From Gyrodactylus bullatarudis (Eukaryota; Platyhelminthes; Monogenea; Gyrodactylidea; Gyrodactylidae), in assembly GCA_012064415.1 (NCBI GenBank), contig SSNU01000169.1, positions 1-45,598 of the forward strand: 45,598 bases of DNA, read 5' to 3'. The position numbers and the translations under genes were made by a program. This document shows positions 1 through 9,040 of this stretch, in pieces. Under the pieces are notes generated by a model. That model was not told the DNA's origin. It saw nothing but the letters and a program-made list of their open reading frames with translations, and did no database searches. The stretch's first letter is position 1, and each line of letters starts with the position of its first letter.

Positions 1-2
1 TG

Positions 3-389
3 AAATTCACCATGGAAGTAGAAAAGGACAACAGTCTCAGTTTTCTTGACGCCAAAATTCAAAAATGCACAACCACGAAAACCTTTAGCTCAAGTTTACA
101 CCGTAAACCAGGGATCCCTACCCAGTATATGCCCTTCACCAGCATCAACCCCACAGCGACAAAAAGATCCCTAGTGAGATCCGAGTTCCTAAGGATCAAA
201 CGAGTTGTGTCAACCCAATTACAAGACGACGAAAGGAAACACACAACTGAATTATTCCAGCCCAGCGGATTCCAAAAAGAATTCATCCGAAAACATGCAA
301 GGATCAAAGAAAAATTTAGCAGTTTGTTCAACATTATCTCTCAAAATGACATGCAAAAGGTAAAGAATCAAGTTAAAAATAAAGTGTGA
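3..389 (+). pseudogene. PLE reverse transcriptase, C-terminal fragment
   Basis: This reads as the thumb end of a Penelope-like element reverse transcriptase and enters from the left edge of the window. The frame opens with KFTMEVEK, then SFLDAKI, HRKPGIPTQY and KRSLVRSE, which match in order the PLE signatures FTxE, FLD, RKP-T-Y and KRSVVR. A later FQKEFIRK corresponds to the usual GYP-FI segment. The frame stops at TGA, and no GIY-YIG endonuclease follows, so the copy is 3'-truncated or degenerate. The catalytic RT motifs would lie upstream of the window. Family assignment is confident; activity is unlikely. Confidence 0.85.
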
Positions 390-569
390 AAATTTTCCTG
401 AGAAGAAGAAAAGATAATAAGACAAAAAGGATAAGTTTAATCTCTGGTTGTCTCTTCTTTGAACAAACATCTAAATAAGAAGGAGGATTCCCCACACCTC
501 TGATGTTGCTAAGGAGGTTGATATTTCTATGCTGCAAAAGTGTTACTTTTTACAAGAAGAAAAAAATTA

Positions 570-806
570 TTAAATATTAACGATATTTGAATGATTCAGG
601 TTTGAAAATGGTAATCTTAAATTTACATTTTTTATTGCTCCATCACAAGAGTCAACTCCGTGCTCAGACAATTCAGGCTAAAAATTTTAACTTCCGGAAT
701 ACCAATATACCTGGTTTTTCTCTTGATTATTTTCTCTAGAGCATCCATTTGCATCTTCTTGATTCTAAAAGTAAATGCGTACATAATTTTTTTCGAAATT
801 TATCAT
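570..806 (-). CDS. Small three-exon gene, unknown product (61 aa)
   Basis: I do not recognise the product. Joining three exons on the minus strand gives one open frame: 806-783 (starts ATG), 764-711 and 677-570 (ends TAA). The introns are 765-782 (18 nt, GTACGC...TTTTAG) and 678-710 (33 nt, GTATAT...TTTTAG). Both junctions are phase 0 and the unspliced sequence has stops. The peptide starts MINFEKNY, is polar and Asn-rich, and contains SEHGVDSCDGA. More exons could lie upstream, because the MITE at 867 begins only 60 bp away and may have disrupted the gene. The exon model is inference from splice signals and frame. Confidence 0.4.
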
Positions 807-1079
807 GCTGGCGTTAAATTATTCATACCAATTTCTATAATCAACGAAATTCTACATAATCTAGTACATTCAATTACACACATGATGACACGAGATAGGT
901 TGGTGTGGCTTTTGTACCCAGACAGATTTTCTAGGGCCCGCCTCTACTGACTTGTGAGTGATAGGTGTTATTCAATACATTAAGCAGTCAGTCTATCCTT
1001 CCATGCTATTGGCCAATCAATATCGACTTAATTTTATGCTTACTTTGATATCCTTTACATATTCCTTCAATCCCTAACC

Positions 1080-1440
1080 ATGACACGATTAACCGAACTT
1101 TAAAAACAAGAGATTATAATTGCTAGTTGTACAGTATCAAATGGTCATCTTGCCAAGTTGTATAATGTCAATGTTCAGACCATCAGCAGGATATTAAAAA
1201 CTCAAGAGGAAAGTAGAGAACGATTTGGTTCCAAGCTTCCATCCAAGTTGCAACGACTCAGATATTTAATCACCGAGTCCATTGATGAAAAATTAAAACT
1301 TGAAAATGAGTTGCATAAAAGCTCTTTGCAAGGATTGATCATACAATGTGCAAACAAAATTATAATCACTAATTTTAAAGCATGCTTTAATTATGTCAAC
1401 AAAATCTTTAAAAGAGGAAAATATTTTTCCCCGAAATGTA
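1080..1440 (+). pseudogene. First CENP-B/Tigger-type DNA-binding module
   Basis: From ATG 1080 the frame reads MTRLTEL, stop TAA, then KQEIIIA...HLAKLYNVNVQTISRIL, a typical psq/CENP-B N-terminal helix-turn-helix. A second helix-turn-helix follows with LQGLIIQCANKI and NFKAC, matching the SGP-I-KA and FKAS signature of CENP-B HTH domains. The early TAA makes it a pseudogene as read. It is not followed by a DDE domain in this position, because a different gene intervenes. A second DNA-binding module lies at 2165-2510. Confidence 0.65.
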
Positions 1441-2227
1441 AAATATCTTTTTCGATTTCATTCTAGAATCAAACTCGAGTCAATAATCTTGATTTGCGAA
1501 TATCTCTTCATCATCTTATCGATGATCATATCAGCACATCCCTTCAATGTTTCATTTTTAAAGACGAAATTCTTGCCTGTAACCGGATCTTTATTGCTAA
1601 ACTGAGTCTTATCAATATTGGAAATCTTTCGGAAGAAAACCTTGTCATCAAGGAGAATAACTTAGAATTGCAAACTGGTTTTCCAACAGTTAATATAAGA
1701 GCAAAGAAATCAATTATTCTTCACAGCCTCAATTATCTTATCGGACTTTTTATAGAAATTCTCTTATTCTTGATTTTATTCAACATACTATACATCTATT
1801 GGATAAAATTGATGTCTTTATTTTTGAAGGAAAACAAAAATGTAGCTTCGAAATATCATGCAAGAAGAAATCTTCCTTCATAAATATCTTGAATAATACT
1901 CTTCAGAACTCTATTGAAAGGAATAAATCATTCTCAAAATGCATTGATTTCAATAAATTAAAACCTTTATATAGAAAGTTATTTTTGATAGCAAAGAATT
2001 CTTGTGATGAACTTTTCAGAAATTTAGTTGAATGTGGAAAGTTTTCAGATGCCAAGGTCATAAAGAGAATCTCTTCAATTTTGTTTCCAACTGTTATTGA
2101 TGAAAACATAACAAATCTCGGATTTCCATATGTAAGTAATTATGATTATTTCCAGATAAAAACAAAAAATCTCTGTGTTACTGGACGTATGCAAATTAAT
2201 CGAAGACAGCCTAATTTCATTAGCTAA
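1393..2227 (+). CDS. Four-exon passenger gene inside the Tigger element, unknown product (247 aa)
   Basis: I do not recognise the product. Exons: 1393-1437, 1467-1688, 1727-2131, 2156-2227. Introns: 29 nt (GTAAAA...TTCTAG), 38 nt (GTTAAT...TTCACAG) and 24 nt (GTAAGT...TTCCAG), all phase 0. Splicing fuses reading frames that look coding (LEENLVIKE-like, then FIFEGKQKCSFEI, then KSFSKCIDFNKLKPLYRK). The 24-nt intron is a multiple of three, so it could also be read through. The first exon and the last overlap the flanking DNA-binding modules in other frames, so the ATG and the terminus are the weakest parts. The gene sits between two transposase DNA-binding modules, as captured host cargo or a second element ORF would. 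Confidence 0.5.
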
Positions 2228-3452
2228 AGCCTGTCGAAAGTCAGTTCGGACAGTTCGAAGATATTTGAGTAACGAGGAAATCGATAAGTCTATCGATTTG
2301 AATAAATCACGGCTTGAAAGTCAAAAAACTCTCTTTGAAGACATCCTTATCGAAAGAATTGAGGAAGCCCTTGATAATGAAGAGAACCTAAGTTTTTTAG
2401 AATTTTAGGAGCTAGCCATGAGAGTTGGTGAATCTTTAGGAATGATGGATTATAAGGCATCTTACGGACACCTTCAAATACTTTGCAAGCGAAATGCCCT
2501 ATGCTTTAGAAAGGTAAATTATTTTTGATAATTTCATAGCCTTCTGGAGAACTTAATAGTGCTCCTAGTGACTCTTTAGAGAAATTTTATTTTGAATATC
2601 CATTCCTGATTAGAGGATATGCCAAGTCTGAAATTTACAATTTAGGTGAAGCAGTTTTATTCCTTTATGTTATAAATCGAAAAGTTCTCATAAGAAAAAA
2701 TGCTAACGCTCATGGCTTCAAGCAACTGAAGGATAGGGTTACATTACTTTTCTGTACGAATGATCTCGGGCAAAAAAGACCTCTATTAATCATTAATAAT
2801 GTTAAAAAGCCACGGTGTTTTGAAGATAATGATGTAGAATTTCTAAATTACAAATCGTTCAAAAAGGGATGGATGACCCGAGATTTATTCATCCATTATC
2901 TAACCCAATGAACTAACCAAGAACTAACCCAGGAAAGAAGAAAAATAATACTTTTCATGGATAATGCATCGTCTCATGTACTCAGAGAAGAAGATCCAAC
3001 TTTTTCCAATATTAAAGTAAGGATTTAATTTCATTTTTAAGATTCATTATCTTCCTTCGAATTGTACCTCGGCGTGTCAACCTCTAGACGCAGGAATCAT
3101 CAGGTCTTTCAAATGTAATTATAGAAGATTGATGAATATGAAAATTATGATGAATCGAATTCAGATCAAAGATATAAAAGGGAGGATTAATTTACGCGAA
3201 TGTTTATTTATTGCCAAGCAGGCATGGGAAGATGTCGACGAAAGAGTAATTTTTAACTGCTTTGCCAACGTGAAATATACCGACAAAGAAGCCCAAGAAA
3301 TAGAAAATATAAATCTTATTTATTCTAATTTAGAAACATTAATTAACTTTTTAAGATTGAATGGAAAGTTAGGGATGCTGGACGAAATACAGCAACTGAC
3401 GTTTTTTAAAGAATTTGAAAACAGAATAAGAGATGTTTATAATTTTGAATAA
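2165..3452 (+). pseudogene. Tigger-like transposase (HTH plus DDE) with two micro-introns
   Basis: A second HTH (SLAKACRKSVRTVRRYL) is followed by the CENP-B HTH signature DYKASYGHL...FRK. An intron at 2514-2539 (26 nt, GTAAAT...CATAG) joins FRK to PSGELNS, matching FRKLSGE in this family. The DDE region has RVTLLFCTNDLGQ, KKPRCF, WMTRDLF, ILFMDNASSH. A second intron at 3017-3041 (25 nt, GTAAGG...TTTTAAG) joins NIK to IHYLPSNCTSACQPLDAGII, the family's LPPNTTS-QPLDQGII block. Stops TAG 2406 and TGA near 2909 inactivate it. The C-terminus has the expected AWEDVDERVIFNCF. Confidence 0.85.
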
Positions 3453-4277
3453 AATTTTCTTAATTTCTTCTCATGAATCGTGTCATAGTTAGAAAATGTA
3501 GGAACGGCCTAATATATTGAATAACACCTATCACTCACAAGTCAGTAAGGGTGGACCCTAGAAAATCTGTCTGGGTACAAAAGCCACACCACCCTATGTA
3601 AGGCTTGTAATGTGGTAAAAAAGCATTTGAAAATAAACTGGTGGATCTGATATCCTTGCATTGTTTATTTAACTCTAGTCTATCACACATTTATGTGGGG
3701 AGGGGTCTTCCTTTCCATTCTTTTTTTTCGATTTGAATGTGGCATGGGTTGAATCATTATTGATTTTATTTAAAATCTTGGATGATTTTCCTTTTCGAAT
3801 AACTCAATAAGATTTACTGATAAAAAATTAAAAACCTGACAAGGTACATAAAATTTTCTCCTCTATTCAACGGTGCTAGTTTTATTTGACAACTAGTTCA
3901 ACTAACGGAGATACAGTATCTTCACTATAGAAAGTGATACAAGAATAATGTTTATTGCATTCTAAAATAGAAAAAATATTAAATCTAATGATGTAAAAAT
4001 ATTATATGGAGTTCATTTTGGAGTATAAATAATGGCTAAATTTTATGTTTAATACCCAAATTTTACCATCACCTTCCACTTGAATATTGGTTGGACCTTT
4101 CTACACCCTCATTGGTTAATATTATTGGGGCAGAGAGGTGTAAAAGACATTCGTTCATGAAATGAATCCCTATCTCGAGTCATCATGTGTGTAATTGACT
4201 GGATCACTATTTTTAAATCGGATGTTAAAGAATGTGAATATAACTTTTTTTTTTAATTATTAATAACAAGATAATAC

Positions 4278-4335
4278 AATTTTCAAAATCAACGAAACTC
4301 TACATAATCTAAAATCACTATTTTTAAATCGGATT
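4278..4335. repeat. Near-copy of the MITE insertion site without the MITE
   Basis: The flanks of the 867-4201 MITE (ATCAACGAAATTCTACATAA at about 838-861 on the left; ATCACTATTTTTAAATCGG from 4203 on the right) occur here side by side as ATCAACGAAACTCTACATAA followed by AAAATCACTATTTTTAAATC. It looks like a paralogous unoccupied site just downstream of the element. The remaining sequence 4336-4519 is AT-rich and I see no gene in it. Confidence 0.6.
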
Positions 4336-4519
4336 TATTATCGGTTTTTACTCGTGATGACTCAAGTTTTAATCAAGGCTTTAGTAAAGCTATGAACCAC
4401 AGCACTCTTAAGTTATACATTAACAGAAATTTCAATTAAAAAAATCTCAATGAAAAATTCTTATCGAATCACAGTTCTATTAGTTTCAATTTTCATCAAT
4501 TTCGAAAATTAATTATTGA

Positions 4520-4812
4520 TTACTTAAAAAATATATAAAAACAGGATCGCTCTTTCAGGTATAACGATACTCTTGTAAAATGTATGATGATCTAAATAGA
4601 ATCCAACATACTTTATGATATTCAAAATCCGCTTCGTACAGCATAACAACTGGGTTTTCAAACTTATATCTTAAAATTAGAATATGCGTACATAATTCTG
4701 GTTAGCAGAGCCTACCAAAAAATTTTTGCCGGAGAATGTTTTTTTGTTTTCATCAAATATTTCTGTCAAGTCTGAATTTATAATATATTCATGTACATTC
4801 TTCTCCTCTAAG
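4520..4812 (-). CDS. Partial spliced gene, unknown product
   Basis: I do not recognise the product. Minus-strand exons 4812-4692, 4662-4612 and 4591-4520 join in phase 0 across introns of 29 nt (4663-4691, GTACGC...ATAAG) and 20 nt (4592-4611, GTATGT...TTTAG). The encoded text runs RDLEEKNVHEYIINSDLTEI, then FENPVVMLYEADFEYHK, then IIIHFTRVSLYLKERSCF and a TAA stop. Without splicing each frame closes quickly. A GTAATC donor-like site just before the stop leaves open that this is an internal exon. The 5' part is missing or lost to the SINE/MITE cluster at 4915. Confidence 0.4.
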
Positions 4813-4914
4813 TCTCTAATTAAATAGATTGCATATATAGTTTGATATGTCATATATGTCATATATGATATGTATGTAAAATAAACAATAATAAAAATGT
4901 ATTATTTTAACCTT

Positions 4915-6125
4915 GTAGCAAAGTGCGATCACTGGTACAGTCAATTTCACACATGATGTCTCGAGATAAATTAAATCTGGAATGAACATCTTTATACCTC
5001 TCTGCCCCAAAATATTCGACCAATGAGCATTGGTTTTTCATTGACCAATCAGAATCAAGTATCAGAAACCAAATTATTTTTATCTGAAACACTTCAATAC
5101 TCTCTAAAGATAACCGGTTTTTGAATAATATCAAGTGTGATACATCATTGAAAAGAGTATTTTTTCCTTTTTCGAATGAGCTAAAAATTAATTTTGTACC
5201 TTTGCTGAGAAAAAATATCTCTTAAACCATGAGGAATTTTTAAAAACGAATAGAACCATCTGAAAATAATCTTGATTGAATTGATAAACCGTGTTCATTG
5301 AACATAAAAATTTGAATCGTAATCGAAACATATTACACCATCTGCAATATTACACCAAGGTTAGGAATGAAAAAATGGGGGACATTGGATTGGCTGGACA
5401 GATATTAATGACGTCAATCGGTGTGATTGTTTATTCACACATTTGTATGTTTTTTAACCTTTGGTTTTCTCTCATGTTAGAGGGGGACTGTCTAGATCCT
5501 TCTTACTTTATGCTTTCAATTTAGATTTGTTCGAATTTATCATCGATTTCTAATACTAATTTATTTCAATAATTAATAGTGACGATTTTGAAATTCTTAA
5601 ATGAAACTTGGCAAACACCCGTTAAATTTAACGCTCTTTCAGATGGTGCTATTCGTTTTTAAAAATTCCTCATGGTTTAAGAGATATTTTTTCCCAGCAA
5701 AGGTACAAAATTAATTTTTAGCTCATTCGAAAAAGGAAAAAATACTCTTTTCAATGATGTATCACACTTGATATTATTCAAAAACCGGTTATCTTTAGAG
5801 AGTATTGAAGTGTTTCAGATAAAAATAATTTGGTTTCTGATACTTGATTCTGATTGGTCAATGAAAAACCAATGCTCATTGGTCGAATATTTTGGGGCAG
5901 AGAGGTATAAAGATGTTCATTCCAGATTTAATTTATCTCGAGACATCATGTGTGAAATTGACTGTAATTACTATATTCATATGAAATCCAATCGATGGAG
6001 ATTGTTTTATAACAAACACCTAGATGTCGGAAATCGGATAAGCAATTGTCAATTCCGAAATAGAGTCAAATAATACTCAACTCACGGCGCCAGATGTAGA
6101 AGCGTTTTTACTGGCCTTTTAGGTG
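4915..6125 (-). mobile_element. SINE copy split by a fold-back MITE, ribozyme decayed
   Basis: The tail half (GCAAAGTGCGATCACTGG at 4919-4935) and the body (5967-6125: ATTACTATATTCATATGAAA, CCTAGATGTCGGAAATCGGA, GAGTCAAATAATACTCAACT) belong to the tRNA-derived SINE whose fuller copies are at 10.8-11.5 and 36.1 kb. The hammerhead segment near 6085-6115 is degenerate (AGAAGCGTTTTTACTGG on the plus strand). The SINE is interrupted exactly at a TA dinucleotide by the element 4938-5964. Confidence 0.75.
4938..5964. mobile_element. Fold-back MITE with ~325-bp inverted arms
   Basis: Left arm 4938-5262 and right arm 5641-5964 are near-perfect inverted copies around a ~380-bp loop. The element starts CAGTCAATTTCACACATGAT and ends with its complement; TA lies on both sides (4936-4937 and 5965-5966), dividing a SINE. 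Each arm carries outward-facing CCAAT boxes and a TATA-like word (GAGAGGTATAAAGATG). No transposase is encoded; long ORFs in the arms are mirror images of one another and are not genes. The loop contains GTGATTGTTTATTCACAC. Confidence 0.9.
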
Positions 6126-6325
6126 AGAGACAACAATCAATTTGGATTTCATATGAATATATAATTACGAGTAATCAAAGATGCTTTTCTCTTATTTTCG
6201 ATTAGCTAGAAATAAATGATTTAGAAATGATGCAAAAATATTTTATTTGGGGTTACTTTTGGAATTAAAACATCATTGTTCATACTATAAATAAATAAAT
6301 TATTGCAATATACTATGTCTGCACG

Positions 6326-7303
6326 TTAATACTTCACCATATTAGAAAATACCATAGTCCTGTTATACCATTTGAGTAAAGTGGAGGGGGACTATACCAT
6401 TTTTGAATGTTATATTTAAGACACGTATATAATTTATGAAAAATAAAAATCTCACTATTAATCCAACGAGCCGATAACACTTATGCTTATTTCCGTAAAA
6501 AAAAGACAGATGCTCCGTCTTAAACTTCAATAAACCTTCAAGCTTGTATTTTTTCAATGTTGATTCAATCAAAATAAATAAAACATGAGAAAAACAAAAA
6601 ACTTCAGTTTCAGTTTTCTGGAAATGGTAATTTAATGCATCAACCTATGGAGATTGTTATTATTATAGATCGTTACTCACAAGTAGCATTTCATCATTTT
6701 TCAAGCAAATTTCGACATATGAAGTCTTTTTATGACTACTGGTTTCAAACTGAAATTTTTTTTTTCAATTAATATTATATCGTTGATAAAATACTATATC
6801 AAATAAAATCTTACTTTTATTAAATTCGATAATTCTTTGTTGTTTAATACAAGCTAAGAATTTATAATATAAATATGCTTACTATTTGGTCGCAGAAATA
6901 TTGAACGAATTTTTTTTGGTAGTTCGCATTTTGATGTTTGAACACTTCCTTCTTTATCTTAGAAGCTAATTCATTCTGATTTTTATTATCAATATTTTTT
7001 AATCGCCAGAAAAAAGAATCAGTAGGTTGATATTTATATAATAAACTCTTCTAATTTAATTAATTTATTTTACATTTATTTTTAAGCATTTTACAATTTG
7101 TATTAATCCTAATTCAAGATTTGGATCCATGAAATCCATCAAATCACAATTCACGATTTCCGAACTATAATTTTTTTCATTGAAAACAAAAGAAGTTAGA
7201 TCATCCGAAGGATTCTTGAAATAGTTACTTATATTTAGCTCACAGATACATGAACAAGATTCTGAGAAGGATCGTATAACTCCATTGCAGATTTTCCTCC
7301 ATC
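6326..7303 (-). CDS. Seven-exon host gene with introns of 23-65 nt, unknown product
   Basis: I do not recognise the product. Exons in order: 7303-7244, 7214-7074, 7050-6883, 6853-6815, 6749-6681, 6644-6456, 6391-6326. Introns: 29, 23, 29, 65, 36 and 64 nt, all GT...AG and all phase 0. Several carry strong donors (GTGAGC, GTAAAA, GTAAGC, GTAAGA, GTGAGT, GTGAGA). The spliced frame stays open for 217 codons to a TAA. Fragments include DGGKSAMELYDP, CDLMDFMDPNLELGLIQI, FFWRLKNIDNKNQNELASKI, VQYFCDQI, SYVEICLKNDEMLL and LKFKTEHLSFFYGNKH. It is soluble-looking with no membrane segment. Six in-frame joins are unlikely by chance. The 5' end is not located. Confidence 0.65.
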
Positions 7304-7410
7304 CTAAAATGGAGAGTTCATTTATGCTCTATTCAGATGAACTAATATGTAATTTTTTTCAATTTTCAAAATTAAATAATCAAAATTACTAGTTATTATC
7401 TCTGACTAAC

Positions 7411-7527
7411 TAGACATGTTGAATAAATGTCGAAAAAAATTATGTATGTGTGAGTAAGTTTTTATTAAAGCACCCTTATTAGAACTCATTAGTACAAAAG
7501 TGAATTTTAATATTATTTTCAATGTAC
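7411..7527 (-). CDS. Possible further exon upstream of the seven-exon gene
   Basis: An open minus-strand stretch after TTTGCAG reads TLKIILKFTFVLMSSNKGAL and HNFFRHLFNMS, then meets a GTTAGTC donor-like site. It is coding-like (hydrophobic heptads, helical) but its phase does not join cleanly to the exon at 7303, so either another small exon lies between them (7304-7410) or a boundary is wrong. The stretch 7528-8069 contains more short open pieces separated by splice-like words that I could not assemble. Confidence 0.3.
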
Positions 7528-8069
7528 CTGCAAACTTCAGCTAGGTTATCTAAGATCATACTTCGCCTAATTCTTATATGGAATTTAGCTGATTGACTAT
7601 TTATGTGATGCTCTATTGTATGGAACTTTTTTAGAATGATAACCCTAGATTGTCTTTGAAATTAAAAGTATTGGAATGAGAATGAAAAGAAGTTAATGCA
7701 GAAAAACTGCGATGGCTGTAGCGTTCTAAAGTTAAGATGAGTCTGATTTCAAGCTGAAAGAATATTTTTCAAAGTAGTTTATTTTCTTGAAACTGAGTGA
7801 CCTTATATGACTAAATCAAGTAATAAATGATGCAATGCTTATTTATATATCTTTATGTTCATTTCAAAATTGTAAGATAATTCTTGTGATAACTCTTGAT
7901 ATAAATATCCCAAGACATAGTACAACGTAAATACTACATGAATGATTTTCTGCTTGATTGATTTTAAACATTTTGTTTATTGATCTTTGAATTTTTGTCA
8001 AGATAACACTTGAACCTAAACAGAAGTCAAATTTTAGCTCTAGTGTTTTGTACTTGAGAACCCAGTCAA

Positions 8070-8329
8070 TCAGAAATCAGACCTATAATGAGGTCTATCG
8101 TCTATTGTAGAATCAATATTATTAACCAATAAGATTTCTTCTAAAAGTATTGTAGTCAAGACCTTTTTTTGTACGGCATAATTCCTAAACATACAAGAAA
8201 GATTCAACGCTTTCCTCTCAGCACTCCCTAAGAGATTCAATTCTTTACATTTCAATGATACAAGATACGAAGAATTTGTTAACAAAGTGAATCCAAAAAT
8301 CCCGATGCTTGCCAAATCGACAAAAATCT
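8070..8329 (-). CDS. Coding exon of an unknown host gene
   Basis: A minus-strand open frame begins after a TTGTACAG acceptor-like site (8330) and reads IFVDLASIGIFGFTLLTNSS, LKCKELNLLGSAERKALNLS, VLTTILLEEILLVNNI and ends near DDRPHYRSDF. The first 25 residues could form a membrane helix. The TGA at 8070 may be a true stop, or the coding frame may end at a splice site just before it. Whether it belongs to the gene at 6326-7303 is unknown. A MITE starts about 50 bp upstream (8383). Confidence 0.4.
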
Positions 8330-8382
8330 GTACAATATCTCTAGAAATTATGATATTGAAGGTATTGAAAATGAAAAAACTT

Positions 8383-8873
8383 AATTTCTACCCCTCAAAA
8401 ATCTCTTTCGTAAATCGTGACTACTTGTAAGCAGACATATTTACCCAAAAATAGGCTAAAAATTAATTTTCAACTAAATTAATACCTTTCGAAAGAGATT
8501 TTTCCGCTGATCATTTCCATACCATGTTTAGTAGGGCTATTTCTAAATAGAATTTGCAGAAAGCAACTTTAAAAATCTTCTTGAAATTGAAAATCAGAAT
8601 TAAATATTGAGAAAATCTTTCTGACTATTTTTCTCACATGGGGTGGGGTTATTATCCACATCACTTTTGCAATGAGCCATTAATGACTAATGTTCGTAAT
8701 GTTATACAATGCATTCACAGGACCCCGTAAGTTCCCCAAAACATTTGGATAAACATGCTTTCATTTTTGGGTAAATATGTCTGCTTACATGTAGTCACGA
8801 TTTACGAAAGAGATTTTTGAGGGGTAGAAATTAGGGGGATAACTTTTACACAGTTATTAAAGAGGGAGTACTG
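8383..8873. mobile_element. MITE derived from the Tigger element at 37.2 kb
   Basis: Inverted ends TTTCTACCCCTCAAAAATCT ... read inward, and the right end terminates AGAGGGAGTACTG followed by TA at 8874-8875. The same terminal sequence opens the autonomous-looking copy at 37241 (CAGTACTCCCTCTTTAATAA). Interior words such as TTTTTCCGCTGATCATTTCC and GGGGTGGGGTTATTATCCAC are shared with 37400-37560. The left terminus lacks about 45 bp of the TIR. No coding capacity. Confidence 0.8.
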
Positions 8874-8879
8874 TAACTT

Positions 8880-9036
8880 TAGACAAAATTAATTATTGAG
8901 TTCTTAGTAATTCACGTAGTTTTGCAAAAACGTCCGAAATCCACTTAAATTAATAATTTAGAAAATTGAAACAAGATATATTTAAACTAAATATATATTT
9001 CTCAAAGCATCATCAGTGGTAATTATTTAAAAATAA
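8880..9036 (-). mobile_element. PLE 5' end fragment with hammerhead-like motif
   Basis: Read on the minus strand this is CCACTGATGATGCTTTGAGAAA followed ~60 bp later by TTAAGTGGATTTCGGACG and ACGTGAATTACT. The same order occurs at 34451-34570 and, with an unrelated insertion, at 22050-22600. It is therefore a conserved PLE 5' region: ribozyme, short leader, start of the ORF. It is cut off by the MITE at 8873. Confidence 0.6.
8980..9025 (-). ncRNA. Hammerhead-like ribozyme motif, PLE type A (decayed)
   Basis: CTGATGA (complement of 9010-9016), a short TGCTTTGA stem-II segment and GAAA (8998-9001) are present in order, but the stem I partner of CCA is lost. Compare the better-preserved copies at 22050 and 34451. 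Confidence 0.4.
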
Positions 9037-9040
9037 TATA

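Larger units (their letters stand above)
898..3594 (+). mobile_element. Tigger/pogo-like DNA transposon with ~85-bp TIRs and TA target duplication
   Basis: The left terminus GGTTGGTGTGGCTTTTGTAC is repeated inverted at 3510-3594, and the match continues for about 85 bp (CCCAGACAGATTTTC, then TGACTTGTGAGTGATAGG). TA sits at 896-897 and 3595-3596, the target duplication expected of Tc1/mariner/pogo elements. It is 2.7 kb and carries transposase remnants at both ends of its coding region with an unrelated spliced gene between them. It lies nested within the MITE that spans 867-4201. Confidence 0.9.
867..4201. mobile_element. Outer MITE of the CAGTCAATT-type TIR family, split by a Tigger element
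   Basis: The left end (from 867, after TA 865-866) reads CATTCAATTACACACATGAT. The right end at 4201 reads, inverted, as a close copy of the same terminal sequence. The ends belong to the TIR family also seen at 4938, 5964, 9041, 9903 and 35723. Before the nested insertion the element was about 640 bp (867-897 plus 3595-4201). Upstream of the right TIR lie CCAAT-like and TATA-like words (GAGAGGTGTAAAA). The region 3600-4170 shows no coding frame I would defend. Confidence 0.7.

Noticed and set aside
660..950. Plus-strand ORF with membrane-like residues
   Set aside because: It lies antisense to the spliced gene 570-806 and runs into the MITE and Tigger TIR; hydrophobicity comes from AT-rich sequence.
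2101..3041. Ciliate host with Paramecium-type introns and reassigned stops
   Set aside because: Intron sizes would fit, but TAA, TAG and TGA all close recognisable frames and the TE set (Merlin, PLE, piggyBac, hAT, gypsy) is animal-like.
4907..6073. Mirror ORFs of 75 and 101 codons with identical text
   Set aside because: They are the two arms of the fold-back MITE and contain promoter-like, not coding, sequence.
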